This document shows, piece by piece, positions 55,394 through 64,000 of a stretch of 64,000 nt of DNA (position 1 is its first letter; every line of letters begins with the position of its first letter). The stretch lies in NCBI RefSeq assembly GCF_019469205.1, contig NZ_CP048265.1, positions 496,001 to 560,000 of the forward strand, written 5' to 3'. The DNA is from Gilliamella sp. ESL0405 (GTDB taxonomy: Bacteria; Pseudomonadota; Gammaproteobacteria; Enterobacterales; Orbaceae). Both the position numbers and the translations under genes were made by a program. The notes beneath the pieces are model-generated. The model did not search any database and had not been told where the DNA came from. It saw only the letters and a list, made by a program, of their open reading frames with translations.

Positions 55394-56905
55394 ATGAGCA
55401 ATATCATGATTAAATTTATAAAAATAAATAATATGGATAATGTCGCTGTGGCATTATCCGATTTGCAAGCGCATGAGCAAGATATTGTTATCGACGGGCA
55501 TCATATCGATTTAAAACAGCCGATAAAGCAAGGGCATAAATTTGCACTTAACGATATTGGCTTAGGTGAAAACATTATTAAATATGGTTTACCAATCGGG
55601 CATGCAACCAGCCCGATTAAAGCGGGTGAGCATATTCATTCCCACAATTTAAAAACCAACTTGAGTGATATTGATGATTACAAATATCAACCCAGTTTAG
55701 CAAAAAGCGATAACTTACATGCCATTGCCGATCGAGAAGTGCAAATTTATCGGCGCAAAAATGGTGAAGTGGGTATCCGTAATGAACTTTGGATCATCCC
55801 AACAGTTACTTGCATTAATGGTATTGCTCAGCAAATTGTCAGTCAGTTTTGTGAGCAGTTGAATCATCAGTTAGACATTGACGGCATTACTGTGCTTGAA
55901 CACCCTTATGGCTGTTCTCAATTAGGGCAAGATCATCAAAATACCAAAATCATTTTACAAGATTTAGTCAAACACCCTAACGCTGGTGCGGTGCTGGTGA
56001 TTGGGCTGGGATGCGAAAATAATCAGGTTGCCGAATTTAAGGCAGATCTAGGCGAGTATGACTCTTCACGTGTCCGATTTCTTATTGCGCAGCAAGAAAG
56101 CGATGAGATCGAAGCGGCGCTTGTCCATTTAACCGAACTTTACGCCATAATGAAGCAAGATAAGCGAGAAGCAGGGCGTTTAAGCGAGCTGAAATTCGGT
56201 TTAGAGTGTGGTGGCTCAGACGGTTTTTCCGGCATTACGGCCAATCCTATGCTTGGGCTGTTTTCTGATTATGTGATTGCGCATGGTGGGACAAGTGTGC
56301 TGACCGAAGTTCCGGAAATGTTTGGCGCTGAAAATATCTTGATGTCGCACTGTGTTGACGAATCGACTTTTGATAAAACCGTGCACATGATCAATGATTT
56401 TAAACAATATTTTATTACCAACAATCAACCTATCTATGAAAACCCTTCTCCGGGTAATAAAGCAGGTGGTATTACCACGCTTGAAGAAAAATCGCTTGGC
56501 TGTACCCAAAAAGCGGGCGGTAGTGAAGTTATCGATGTGCTCAAATATGGGCAACGTTTAACCAAAACCGGTCTAAATTTACTTAGCGCACCGGGTAATG
56601 ATGCGGTGGCGACCGGGGCTTTATCGGCGGCGGGTTGTCATATGGTACTGTTTACCACGGGGCGAGGCACACCTTATGGCGGCATTGTGCCAACTGTCAA
56701 AATTGCCACCAATACCCAATTAGCCGAAAAGAAAGCCAATTGGATCGATTTTAACGCCGGAAAACTGATTCAAGGCGTTTCAATGCAAAACTTATTAACA
56801 GAATTTATCGAGCATATTGTTCAAATTGCTAACGGAAATAAAACACGCAATGAAATAAATAACTTTAAAAATTTAGCCATTTTAAAAAGTGGCGTAACCC
56901 TCTAA
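55394..56905 (+). CDS. uxaA: Altronate dehydratase UxaA (copy 1)
   Basis: Converts altronate to 2-keto-3-deoxygluconate; 503 residues, or 499 from the ATG at 55406 (MIKFIKINN), closer to the E. coli start. It has an N-terminal SAF domain (to about 100) and a C-terminal dehydratase domain with NGEVGIRNELWIIPTVTCIN, HPYGCSQLGQDHQNTK, LKFGLECGGSDGFSG and KSLGCTQKAGGSEV, whose cysteines and His bind the metal centre. Follows uxaB directly; translation is probably coupled. Confidence 0.95.
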   Translation: MSNIMIKFIKINNMDNVAVALSDLQAHEQDIVIDGHHIDLKQPIKQGHKFALNDIGLGENIIKYGLPIGHATSPIKAGEHIHSHNLKTNLSDIDDYKYQPSLAKSDNLHAIADREVQIYRRKNGEVGIRNELWIIPTVTCINGIAQQIVSQFCEQLNHQLDIDGITVLEHPYGCSQLGQDHQNTKIILQDLVKHPNAGAVLVIGLGCENNQVAEFKADLGEYDSSRVRFLIAQQESDEIEAALVHLTELYAIMKQDKREAGRLSELKFGLECGGSDGFSGITANPMLGLFSDYVIAHGGTSVLTEVPEMFGAENILMSHCVDESTFDKTVHMINDFKQYFITNNQPIYENPSPGNKAGGITTLEEKSLGCTQKAGGSEVIDVLKYGQRLTKTGLNLLSAPGNDAVATGALSAAGCHMVLFTTGRGTPYGGIVPTVKIATNTQLAEKKANWIDFNAGKLIQGVSMQNLLTEFIEHIVQIANGNKTRNEINNFKNLAILKSGVTL

Positions 56906-56940
56906 ACATAAATTAATTGTTTGTAAGTTAATAGTGACAT

Positions 56941-56958
56941 TAAGTCCTTCGGGACTTG
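56941..56958 (+). other. UUCG-tetraloop hairpin before the GPH transporter gene
   Basis: AAGTCC TTCG GGACTT is a short, very stable hairpin; GATGGGGGGCACTG then T8 follow. It may be an attenuator or an imperfect terminator between uxaA and the next gene. Confidence 0.55.
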
Positions 56959-56999
56959 ATGGGGGGCACTGTTTTTTTTAAATAATATAGGGATCATTT

Positions 57000-58502
57000 A
57001 TGAATGACAAAAAAGAGAAAAAAATTACATGGTTAGTAAGATTCTCTTACGGCAGTGGTAATTTAATCGGTAGTGGCGCGCTGGCGATAAGTGGCGCATG
57101 GCTACTCTACTTTTATACCACTTTTTGTGGGTTAAGTGTTGTGCAAGCAGCCTTAATATTTTCAATTGCCACTTATTTAGATGTGATACTTAATCCATTA
57201 ATGGGTTTTATCACAGACAATTTTTATCAAACTAAAATCGGGCAGCGCTTTGGGCGACGTCGTTTCTTTATTTTAATTGGTATACCTTTAATGACCATTT
57301 ACCCCATGTTATGGATTGAGGGTATGGGTTTTTGGTACTACTTAGTCACCTATATTTTATTTGAGATCATCTATACCAGCATTATGATTCCATTTAATAC
57401 TTTGCCTGTAGAGATGACGTCAAACTTTTCACAACGGACTTACCTAACCGGTTCTAAAGCCATGTTTGGTAAAGTAGCTAACTTTTTAGGTGCTGCGATA
57501 CCGGGCGTCTATTTCTATTTTTACAGTAAAGAATCGGCAACCCCTTTTTTATTAACCGGTATCACTTATGCGCTTATCATGATGTCGGCGTTAATTTTGC
57601 TTTATTGTAATAGTTGGGAAAAGCCTAAAGATCAAGTCAAAGATGAATCGGTACATAGCTTTTTGCAAGCCATTAAAAAACTTTTCATCGACATTTTATC
57701 AACCTTTCGAATTAAGACCTTTAGAACGCATTTAGGTATGTATCTATTTGGTTTTGGTGCTGAGTGGTTATTTACCGCCGTCTTTACCTATTTTATTGTA
57801 TTTAGTCTCGGTGAGCCACGCTCATTTGTGGCGGAGATGAATTCATTAAGTAGTATTTGTCAGTTGGTCTCAACAGCATTTTTTATGATGTATTGCGCTA
57901 AAAAAGGCTTTAAAAAACCATTTATCATTGCGCTGCTTATCGTTATTTCGTCGATGATTGGTTATGTGGGTATCTATTATCTCAACTTACCGCATATCAC
58001 ATGGATAGTAGTTGGTATTACTATCTGGTTTGGATTAGGAACAGGGGGCGTATATTATATTCCATGGAGCGTTTATGTCTTTTTGGCTGATGTTGATGAA
58101 GTGGTAACCGATCGCCGCCGTGAAGGCGTTTATGCCGGTGCCATGACCATGGCCGGTAAATTAGTTCGAGCCTCTATTGTATTTGTCCTCGGCGTTATTT
58201 TGAGTGCATATGGCTTTGAATCTAAATCACATGTTCAACCACAAAGCGCCATTGCGGCAATAAATGGCATCATTCTTTATGGTGTAATTGGTATGGCTTT
58301 AATTGGTGCGTGCTTCGCTTGGAAAATGAAACTCGATCATGCGACCCATTCGATTATTATTAACGAAGTTGCTCGAGTTCGTAATGGTGGCAAAATGGCA
58401 GATGTCACGCCAGAAACCAAAAAAGTGGTAGAAGATCTAACCGGGATTGCTTATGAAAAATGTTTCGGTCATAACAATATTGGTTATAAACAATCACATT
58501 AA
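57000..58502 (+). CDS. GPH-family sugar symporter, possibly oligogalacturonide transporter (TogT-like)
   Basis: 500-residue inner-membrane carrier of the glycoside-pentoside-hexuronide:cation symporter family: RFSYGSGNLIGSGALAISGA at span 1, DVILNPLMGFITDNFYQTKI plus GQRFGRRRFFILIG in the loop 2-3 region, and TDRRREGVYAGAMTMAGKLV. About twelve spans. Its place between uxaA and a GH28 gene suggests that it imports unsaturated or saturated galacturonate oligomers; TogT of pectinolytic enterobacteria belongs to this family. The substrate is inferred from context. Confidence 0.85.
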   Translation: MNDKKEKKITWLVRFSYGSGNLIGSGALAISGAWLLYFYTTFCGLSVVQAALIFSIATYLDVILNPLMGFITDNFYQTKIGQRFGRRRFFILIGIPLMTIYPMLWIEGMGFWYYLVTYILFEIIYTSIMIPFNTLPVEMTSNFSQRTYLTGSKAMFGKVANFLGAAIPGVYFYFYSKESATPFLLTGITYALIMMSALILLYCNSWEKPKDQVKDESVHSFLQAIKKLFIDILSTFRIKTFRTHLGMYLFGFGAEWLFTAVFTYFIVFSLGEPRSFVAEMNSLSSICQLVSTAFFMMYCAKKGFKKPFIIALLIVISSMIGYVGIYYLNLPHITWIVVGITIWFGLGTGGVYYIPWSVYVFLADVDEVVTDRRREGVYAGAMTMAGKLVRASIVFVLGVILSAYGFESKSHVQPQSAIAAINGIILYGVIGMALIGACFAWKMKLDHATHSIIINEVARVRNGGKMADVTPETKKVVEDLTGIAYEKCFGHNNIGYKQSH

Positions 58503-58624
58503 TAACGATTCGACCAGATATTGGGATTGGTTAACGCCGATCCTGTTATGAATAAAATAAGTGCTAAGCGGCAATTAAGCTTTTAATTTGCCGTTTATAA
58601 ACCGACAGCAGGAAGGACAGAATA

Positions 58625-59950
58625 ATGACGAGAGTATCAGTGACAGATTTTGGCGCGATTGGCGACGGAAAATCATTAAATACCCACGCTTTTGAAAAAG
58701 CAATCGCACATATTGAAAAGCAGGGCGGGGGAACCATTGTTGTGCCAGTGGGCACCTATTACACTGGGGCAATTAAACTTTGTAGTCATCTCACCTTACA
58801 TATTGAGCAAGGCGCAACATTACGCTTTTCTGATGATGTGAACGATTATCCAATTGTCAATTCACGTTGGGAAGGGGTGAAGCAAGATGTCTATATGCCT
58901 TGTATTTATGGACACAGTATTGAAAATGTCACCTTAACCGGTGGCGGTAAGATAGATGGTAACGGGCAAAAATGGTGGCAGGTTTTTCGTCAACAGCGGG
59001 AAAATCTTCGTTATCCAAGACCGTATTTGATTGGGTTTGATTTTTGCCAGCGCATAACGATTGAAAAACTATTTTTAACGCAATCACCTAGCTGGACAGT
59101 GCATCCAATGGAATCAAATAATGTGGTGGTGGATAATATTTCGATTCTTAATCCGGCTGATTCACCTAATACCGACGGCATTAATCCCGAATCATGCCGT
59201 AATGTGAGAATATCCAATTGTTATATCGATGTTGGTGATGATTGTATTGCCATTAAAGCCGGTACAGAGCAGACAGCGGATAAAAGCCCATGTGAAAACA
59301 TTTTAATTACCAATTGTAATATGATTCATGGTCATGGTGCGGTGGTGTTAGGCAGTGAAATGAGTGGCTCTATTCGTCATATCACTATTAGTAACTGTGT
59401 CTTTCAAAAAACCGATCGTGGCGTTAGGTTTAAAACTCGCCGTGGTCGTGGTGGTACTATTTCCGATATCACATTTAGTAATATTGTTATGGACGAAGTG
59501 TTATCGCCGTTTGTGATGAACTACTACTATTATTGTGGTCCGAAAGGCAACGATCCGATTGTCTGGAATAAACAGCCATTACCGGTAAGTGCAGATACGC
59601 CGGCTTGTCATAACATCAGTTTTTCTAATATTATCGCTAAAAATGTTCGGGCGTATGCCGGCTTTTTATATGGGATTCCCGAATCGCCAATTACCAATAT
59701 TTCGTTTGATAATATCCGCATTTCAATGCAAATAGATGCACAAGCCGGCGAAGTTGATATGTTTAAAGATGTTAAACCGGAGGCAGGCAAGGGCTTTTTT
59801 ATTGAAAATGCCAACTCTGTTTTATTGAATAATGTCATTATTGATAATGTGGTTTGCGATCCACTCTATGTAAAAAATTGTACCGATGTGCATGTTAATC
59901 AATCATTTGTCAAACAAAATGGGCAGTTATTTGGACTTAAAACTGAATAA
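58625..59950 (+). CDS. GH28 polygalacturonase-family enzyme, probably cytoplasmic exo-acting
   Basis: 441 residues, right-handed beta-helix. GH28 active-site motifs are all present: SPNTDGINPE (182-185), VGDDCIAIKAG (Asp205, Asp206), HGHGAVVLGSE (236-238) and GVRFKTRRGRGG (Arg268, Lys270). There is no signal peptide (MTRVSVTDFGAIGDGKSLNT), so it should act in the cytoplasm on imported short oligogalacturonides, releasing galacturonate for UxaC. An inverted repeat (AGCGGCAA / TTTGCCGTT, about 58566-58596) lies in the leader. It is followed by the palindrome at 59975. Confidence 0.93.
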   Translation: MTRVSVTDFGAIGDGKSLNTHAFEKAIAHIEKQGGGTIVVPVGTYYTGAIKLCSHLTLHIEQGATLRFSDDVNDYPIVNSRWEGVKQDVYMPCIYGHSIENVTLTGGGKIDGNGQKWWQVFRQQRENLRYPRPYLIGFDFCQRITIEKLFLTQSPSWTVHPMESNNVVVDNISILNPADSPNTDGINPESCRNVRISNCYIDVGDDCIAIKAGTEQTADKSPCENILITNCNMIHGHGAVVLGSEMSGSIRHITISNCVFQKTDRGVRFKTRRGRGGTISDITFSNIVMDEVLSPFVMNYYYYCGPKGNDPIVWNKQPLPVSADTPACHNISFSNIIAKNVRAYAGFLYGIPESPITNISFDNIRISMQIDAQAGEVDMFKDVKPEAGKGFFIENANSVLLNNVIIDNVVCDPLYVKNCTDVHVNQSFVKQNGQLFGLKTE

Positions 59951-59974
59951 TGTGTTTGAAAATAACCGCTAAAT

Positions 59975-60022
59975 TGAAGTGCCCCCCAATAGTTGGACAA
60001 CCAATTACTTGGGGGTCTTTTT
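59975..60022. mobile_element. Second 48-bp IR-IR palindrome, also terminator-like
   Basis: TGAAGTGCCCCCCAATAGTT and CCAATTACTTGGGGGTCTTT form a long hairpin. It is the reverse complement of the element at 29746-29793 except for changes at the outer ends. Lying between two convergent genes and followed by T5, it probably works as a terminator here. Confidence 0.7.
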
Positions 60023-60089
60023 ATGTCAAAATATTGTTATATTTTATTGGGTTGATTTTTTATTTTTTCAGATTTGGACTTTAAAAAAA

Positions 60090-61607
60090 TTATTCAGTTA
60101 CTCCATTTTTAAAGATTGATAGGTCACGAAATTCATTTATTTCATTACAGGTTTGTTTACCGTTTGCAAGCTGCACAATTAAATGAATAAATTGCTCTAG
60201 AAGTTTCTCCATCGGCGTTCCATTAACTAATTGCCCTGCATCAAAATCGATCCAGTGTTTCTTTTTTTGGGCAAGTGTTGAGTTAGTTGAAATTTTTACA
60301 GTTGGTACAACACCACCATATGGGGTGCCTCTTCCGGTTGAAAATAATACCATTTGACAACCAGCTGCAGCTAATGCACCTGTAGCAACTGCGTCATTTC
60401 CCGGAGCTGATAATAAATTTAAACCTGATTTTTGGAGTCTTTCACCATATTCTAATACATCAATAACATTACTATTACCTGCTTTTTGGGTGCAGCCCAA
60501 TGATTTGTCTTCAAGTGTTGTAATTCCTCCTGCTTTATTACCTGGAGAAGGGTTTTCGTAAATAGGTTGATTATATGTCATAAAATATTTTTTAAAATTG
60601 TTTACCATATTTACTGTTTTTTCAAAAATTTGTGAATTAATACAATGAGACATTAGGATTGTTTCTGCTCCAAACATTTCGGGAACTTCGGTTAAAACGC
60701 TAGTTCCGCCATTGGCAATTACATAATCAGAAAACTTGCCTAATAATGGGTTTGCTGTGATGCCAGATAATCCATCGGATCCCCCACACTCAAGTCCAAA
60801 TTTAAGTTCACTAAGCTTACCAGTTTGGCGACGATCTAATTTCATTACTTGATATATTTCGAGTAAATACTTCACACCTTGTTGAATCTCATCTTCCACT
60901 TCTTGTGAAATCATAAAACGGACTCGCTCATGATCATATTCACCAAGGCTTTCTTTAAATGCTGAGAGTTGATTATTTTCACATCCTAAACCAATAATTA
61001 ATACTCCACCAGCATTAGGATGTTTGACCATATCTTGTAATATAGTTTTAGTTGTTTGATGATCTGCTCCTAATTGCGAACAACCATAGGGATGTGAAAG
61101 TAGATGGATACCATCAAAAAAAGCGTGATCTAACTCAATGTCTTTCGCTATTTCTGATAAAAATCGTTTACGAATTTGTTCCGCGATACCATTAACGCAA
61201 CTAACGGTTGGGATAATCCAAAGTTCATTACGAATACCAACATCACCATTTTTTCGGCGATAAAGATTCACATCTCTATCCGGTAGTGATGATGAAATAT
61301 GACTAGCAACAGGTTCATATTCATACTCATCAAGTTCACCAAGATTGGTTTTAACATTATGAGTATGTACGTGTTCACCAACTTGAATAGCTTGCGATGC
61401 ATGACCAATGGGAAAACCATATTTAATGATGTTTTCACCTTGTAAAATCGGTTTAATCGCTATTTTATGACCTGAAGGAATTTCTTGTAAAACAGTAATT
61501 TGTTGATTATCTTTTAATAGCTCACTATTTATTTTATCGCCTGGGTATAATGTTTCTAATGCAATAATAACATTATCGTTACCATTGATTTTAATTATTT
61601 TTTTCAT
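60090..61607 (-). CDS. uxaA: Altronate dehydratase UxaA (copy 2)
   Basis: 505 residues, same architecture as copy 1: SAF domain, GDVGIRNELWIIPTVSCVNG, HPYGCSQLGADHQTTK, LKFGLECGGSDGLSG, KSLGCTQKAGNSNV and APGNDAVATGALAAAGCQMV. It is roughly two-thirds to three-quarters identical to copy 1 by eye, so it is an old paralogue or a separate acquisition, not a recent duplication. On the minus strand it is the third gene of a set with a Zn dehydrogenase and a second uxaB. It could act on D-altronate or a related aldonate. Confidence 0.93.
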   Translation of the reverse strand: MKKIIKINGNDNVIIALETLYPGDKINSELLKDNQQITVLQEIPSGHKIAIKPILQGENIIKYGFPIGHASQAIQVGEHVHTHNVKTNLGELDEYEYEPVASHISSSLPDRDVNLYRRKNGDVGIRNELWIIPTVSCVNGIAEQIRKRFLSEIAKDIELDHAFFDGIHLLSHPYGCSQLGADHQTTKTILQDMVKHPNAGGVLIIGLGCENNQLSAFKESLGEYDHERVRFMISQEVEDEIQQGVKYLLEIYQVMKLDRRQTGKLSELKFGLECGGSDGLSGITANPLLGKFSDYVIANGGTSVLTEVPEMFGAETILMSHCINSQIFEKTVNMVNNFKKYFMTYNQPIYENPSPGNKAGGITTLEDKSLGCTQKAGNSNVIDVLEYGERLQKSGLNLLSAPGNDAVATGALAAAGCQMVLFSTGRGTPYGGVVPTVKISTNSTLAQKKKHWIDFDAGQLVNGTPMEKLLEQFIHLIVQLANGKQTCNEINEFRDLSIFKNGVTE

Positions 61608-61676
61608 GAACTCTTTCCTAAAAATACACTTTCCGCTACTTGTTAGTAGCGGAATAATTGAGAGATAATTATTTAG

Positions 61677-62702
61677 TTAACCTATCTTTATTACTGATTT
61701 AAGTCGATTACTTGGATCATCTCGCATTTCTTTAAAAGCATTTTCGGCATTATTCAATTCGTATATGTCGGTAATGATTTTTTTGACATCACATTTTCCG
61801 GAACTAACTAAATCAATCAATTCGATAAAGTCTTTTTTTAGTGCATTACGTGAACCAAAAATATCTAATTCTTTAGTTTGAATTTGTGTAAAAGCAAAAT
61901 CTAATTTTTGTTTACTTACTCCAACTAGACCTACACGACCACGGTAAGCTGCTGCATCAATACAATTTTGGAAAGTTTGTGGTAATCCAACGCATTCGAT
62001 ACAAACATCAAAACCATCACCTTGGGTAATCTCTTTTACTCTTTCTTCAAAATTCTCTTTATCTGTTCTGATAATACCTTTTGCACCTAATGATAATGCT
62101 TTATCTAATCTTGATTGCATTACGTCACTTACATATACGTCAGCCTCTTTTAATACTGCAGCCATGACAGCAAATAAACCAATAGGTCCAGCACCAACAA
62201 CTAATACTTTATCGCCTTTTTTTACTGACGTTCGTTGAATTGAATGATAACTAATACAAAATGGTTCAATCATTGATAGGGTTAATGCATCTAACCCTTT
62301 ACCATCATAGATACGTTCAATTGGCATACTATAATATTCTCTGAAAATACCATCACGTTGTGCGCCAAGAGTTTGATTGCCAGTACAGCAGTTAACAAAA
62401 CCGCGTCGACAAGAATAACATTTACCACAGTTAAAATAAGGATTGGCGGTAACAATCATTCCTTTTTTGATACCATAATCATTCTCATCTATTTCAACCA
62501 CTTCGGCAGAAAATTCATGACCTGGGATTCTCGGATAGCTTGCATAGAGAAAAGTTCCTTTATACGTTCCCATGTCAGAACCGCAAATACCACCATATAA
62601 TACTTTTAATATTGCTTCACCCTTTTGTAAGGTTGGTTTTTCCATTTCTTTGACTTCAACTTTTCCTGGTTCTGGAATAACAATATATTTCATTTTAGTC
62701 AT
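61677..62702 (-). CDS. Zinc-binding MDR dehydrogenase, LgoD-like (possible L-galactonate 5-dehydrogenase)
   Basis: 341 residues, medium-chain dehydrogenase. Catalytic zinc site GGICGSDMGTYKG (Cys) and PRIPGHEFSAEVV (His-Glu), structural zinc loop NPYFNCGKCYSCRRGFVNCC (four Cys), Rossmann motif VLVVGAGPIGLFAVM. The layout and the ending segments GSRNALKKDF resemble LgoD/YjjN, which oxidises L-galactonate to tagaturonate. It sits between uxaB and uxaA copies, exactly where such an activity would feed. Other polyol dehydrogenases are possible. Confidence 0.75.
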   Translation of the reverse strand: MTKMKYIVIPEPGKVEVKEMEKPTLQKGEAILKVLYGGICGSDMGTYKGTFLYASYPRIPGHEFSAEVVEIDENDYGIKKGMIVTANPYFNCGKCYSCRRGFVNCCTGNQTLGAQRDGIFREYYSMPIERIYDGKGLDALTLSMIEPFCISYHSIQRTSVKKGDKVLVVGAGPIGLFAVMAAVLKEADVYVSDVMQSRLDKALSLGAKGIIRTDKENFEERVKEITQGDGFDVCIECVGLPQTFQNCIDAAAYRGRVGLVGVSKQKLDFAFTQIQTKELDIFGSRNALKKDFIELIDLVSSGKCDVKKIITDIYELNNAENAFKEMRDDPSNRLKSVIKIG

Positions 62703-62720
62703 ATGTTTGACTCCTGCTGT

Positions 62721-64000
62721 TTAATTGTTTGGAATATAATTTTTAATATCTTGAGCTAAAATGTTTTCCAGATTTTTTGTCACTAAATCCTTTAATCCGG
62801 TAACATTATTGAGATCTTGTCCCCAATGGTCAGTCATTTTTAATACGTTAGAGACGAGTGTTTTAACGTCGTTTTGATAAAGTGGTTGCCACTCTTTAAA
62901 CTTCTCTAGTAAATGAGCATCATCAGTTAATGAAATAGCTTGACCTTGGTATTGGCCACGATAAAAAGCAATAAGAGCAGCTAAGGAAAACGAAATATAC
63001 TTTGGTGGTTTGTTAAATCGTTGACTATATGTTAGTAATTGTGGCAGTAGTCGTGTTTTAAATTTTGTTAATGAATTTAATGAAATTGACATTAACTCGT
63101 GTTTAATGAATGGATTTCTAAAGCGTTTTAAAACCTCATCGGCAAATTGTACTAATTGTTCTTTATCTAAAGATAAAGTTGGAATCACCTCTTGATTAAT
63201 TAAATTTTTAACGAATGTTTCAATCTGCGGATCATCCATGCTTTCGCCAACAGTTTTTAATCCAGCAAGGTAAGCAACAGGCACCATCGCAGTATGAGCG
63301 CCATTTAAAATACCTACTTTTCTTTCTTTATAAGGTTTAATATCATCAACAACTACAATATTTAGGTTGACTTGATCTAATTTTAATTTCTGTTTTAACC
63401 ATTGTGGACCTTGAATAACAAACAGATAAAAATACTCAGCTGTATCTAAAAAACGGTCTTGATAACCAAGTTGTTGTTCAAGTTGTATTGCTTCATCTTT
63501 TGGATAGCCTGTCACAATACGGTCAACTAAAGTTGAGCAAAAGGTATTACACTCATTGATCCATATTGTAAAAGCGTGATCTAATTGCCATAATTTAGCA
63601 TATTCCAAAACCAATTCTTTCAGTTTTTCTCCATTATAATCAATAAGTTCACATGGAATGATAATCAAGCCTTTATCTTTTTGGCCTTTAAAAAATTTAA
63701 AACGATGGTGTAAAAAACAGGTTAATTTTGCAGGAAAAGTTGCTGGAGGTAGATCTGTAGCTTTATCTTTATCACTAAATGCAATACCTGCTTCAGTAGT
63801 ATTTGAAAAAATAAATTCCAACTCAGGATTTTCTGCACAAGCTAAATAGGATTGATAGTCTTGATATATTAATATTTCTCGATTAACTGAATAAATAATT
63901 CTCGGTGTAGCAATTGTGCAACCTTGTTCATTCAGCCCTCGAATAATAGTCGTATAAAGCCCATCTTGTTCGTTGAGAGATGGTTGATGTGTATCAATTG
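62721..64000 (-). CDS. uxaB: Tagaturonate reductase UxaB (copy 2), 5' end outside window
   Basis: Minus-strand gene open to the window edge: the frame continues upstream of the TTG at 63821 as EQDGLYTTIIRGLNEQG, matching copy 1 ([16 protein letters not shown]). Further landmarks are [32 protein letters not shown] and [20 protein letters not shown]. It is first of the visible set uxaB2-dehydrogenase-uxaA2. It has fewer codons with G or C than copy 1, hinting at a separate history. Confidence 0.93.
   Translation of the reverse strand, partial: IDTHQPSLNEQDGLYTTIIRGLNEQGCTIATPRIIYSVNREILIYQDYQSYLACAENPELEFIFSNTTEAGIAFSDKDKATDLPPATFPAKLTCFLHHRFKFFKGQKDKGLIIIPCELIDYNGEKLKELVLEYAKLWQLDHAFTIWINECNTFCSTLVDRIVTGYPKDEAIQLEQQLGYQDRFLDTAEYFYLFVIQGPQWLKQKLKLDQVNLNIVVVDDIKPYKERKVGILNGAHTAMVPVAYLAGLKTVGESMDDPQIETFVKNLINQEVIPTLSLDKEQLVQFADEVLKRFRNPFIKHELMSISLNSLTKFKTRLLPQLLTYSQRFNKPPKYISFSLAALIAFYRGQYQGQAISLTDDAHLLEKFKEWQPLYQNDVKTLVSNVLKMTDHWGQDLNNVTGLKDLVTKNLENILAQDIKNYIPNN

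Overview
The window is AT-rich chromosomal DNA from a gammaproteobacterium. GlnA-NtrB-NtrC, Cra-FruBKA, NrdAB, GlnD, RarA, LolA, ExuR-ExuT-UxaCBA, tRNA-Asn and tmRNA (tag ANDENYALAA) are all close to enterobacterial versions, but the base composition is low in G+C. With pectin and hexuronate use, this fits the insect-gut family Orbaceae (Gilliamella-like). That placement is inference from gene content, not a database match.

Layout. 1-3277: the 3' end of glnA, then glnL and glnG (nitrogen control). 3366-7116: a Fur-box-controlled siderophore ABC importer. 7285-12349: cra and the fructose PTS operon fruBKA, with a Cra operator. 12412-12987: a LOG-family nucleotidase. 13135-31656: an accessory region between tRNA-Asn and ssrA. 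31936-32634: a tandem array of a ~213-bp repeat. 33154-49980: mostly housekeeping genes (EamA transporter, mprF-acvB, HD hydrolase, aldo/keto reductase, AEC transporter, glnD, nrdAB, rarA, lolA). 50116-64000: a hexuronate and pectin-oligomer island with exuR, exuT, uxaCBA, a GPH transporter, a cytoplasmic-looking GH28 enzyme and a second uxaA-dehydrogenase-uxaB set, the last gene running off the window.

The accessory region starts with a P4-type integrase broken by one frameshift and an AlpA-like regulator directly downstream of tRNA-Asn. From about 15.0 to 23.1 kb the minus strand reads as a graveyard of toxin-immunity cassettes: a decayed amidase effector, MORN-type genes, and several small lipoprotein or secreted-protein genes. 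Several of these are preceded by a short coding tail that looks like the lost C-terminus of a toxin; one tail overlaps the next gene by ATGA. One segment of about 310 bp is duplicated around a MORN gene. Then come an outer-membrane barrel protein, an alpha-carbonic anhydrase, an IS3-type remnant, a cluster of small phage-like regulators (one dead), a RloA/RloB (AbiL-like) ATPase-Toprim pair, a truncated ORF ended by a 48-bp palindrome made of two IS-like ends, and a possible chimeric tail-fibre-like protein.

Working together: oligogalacturonides could be imported by the GPH carrier, cut by the GH28 enzyme and, with galacturonate and glucuronate from ExuT, pass through UxaC, UxaB and UxaA under ExuR. 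The second uxaA/uxaB pair with an LgoD-like dehydrogenase would suit L-galactonate entry at tagaturonate. The most novel signals are the toxin-tail/immunity array, the 213-bp repeats whose 41-bp core also abuts the nrdB stop codon, and the IR-IR palindromes.
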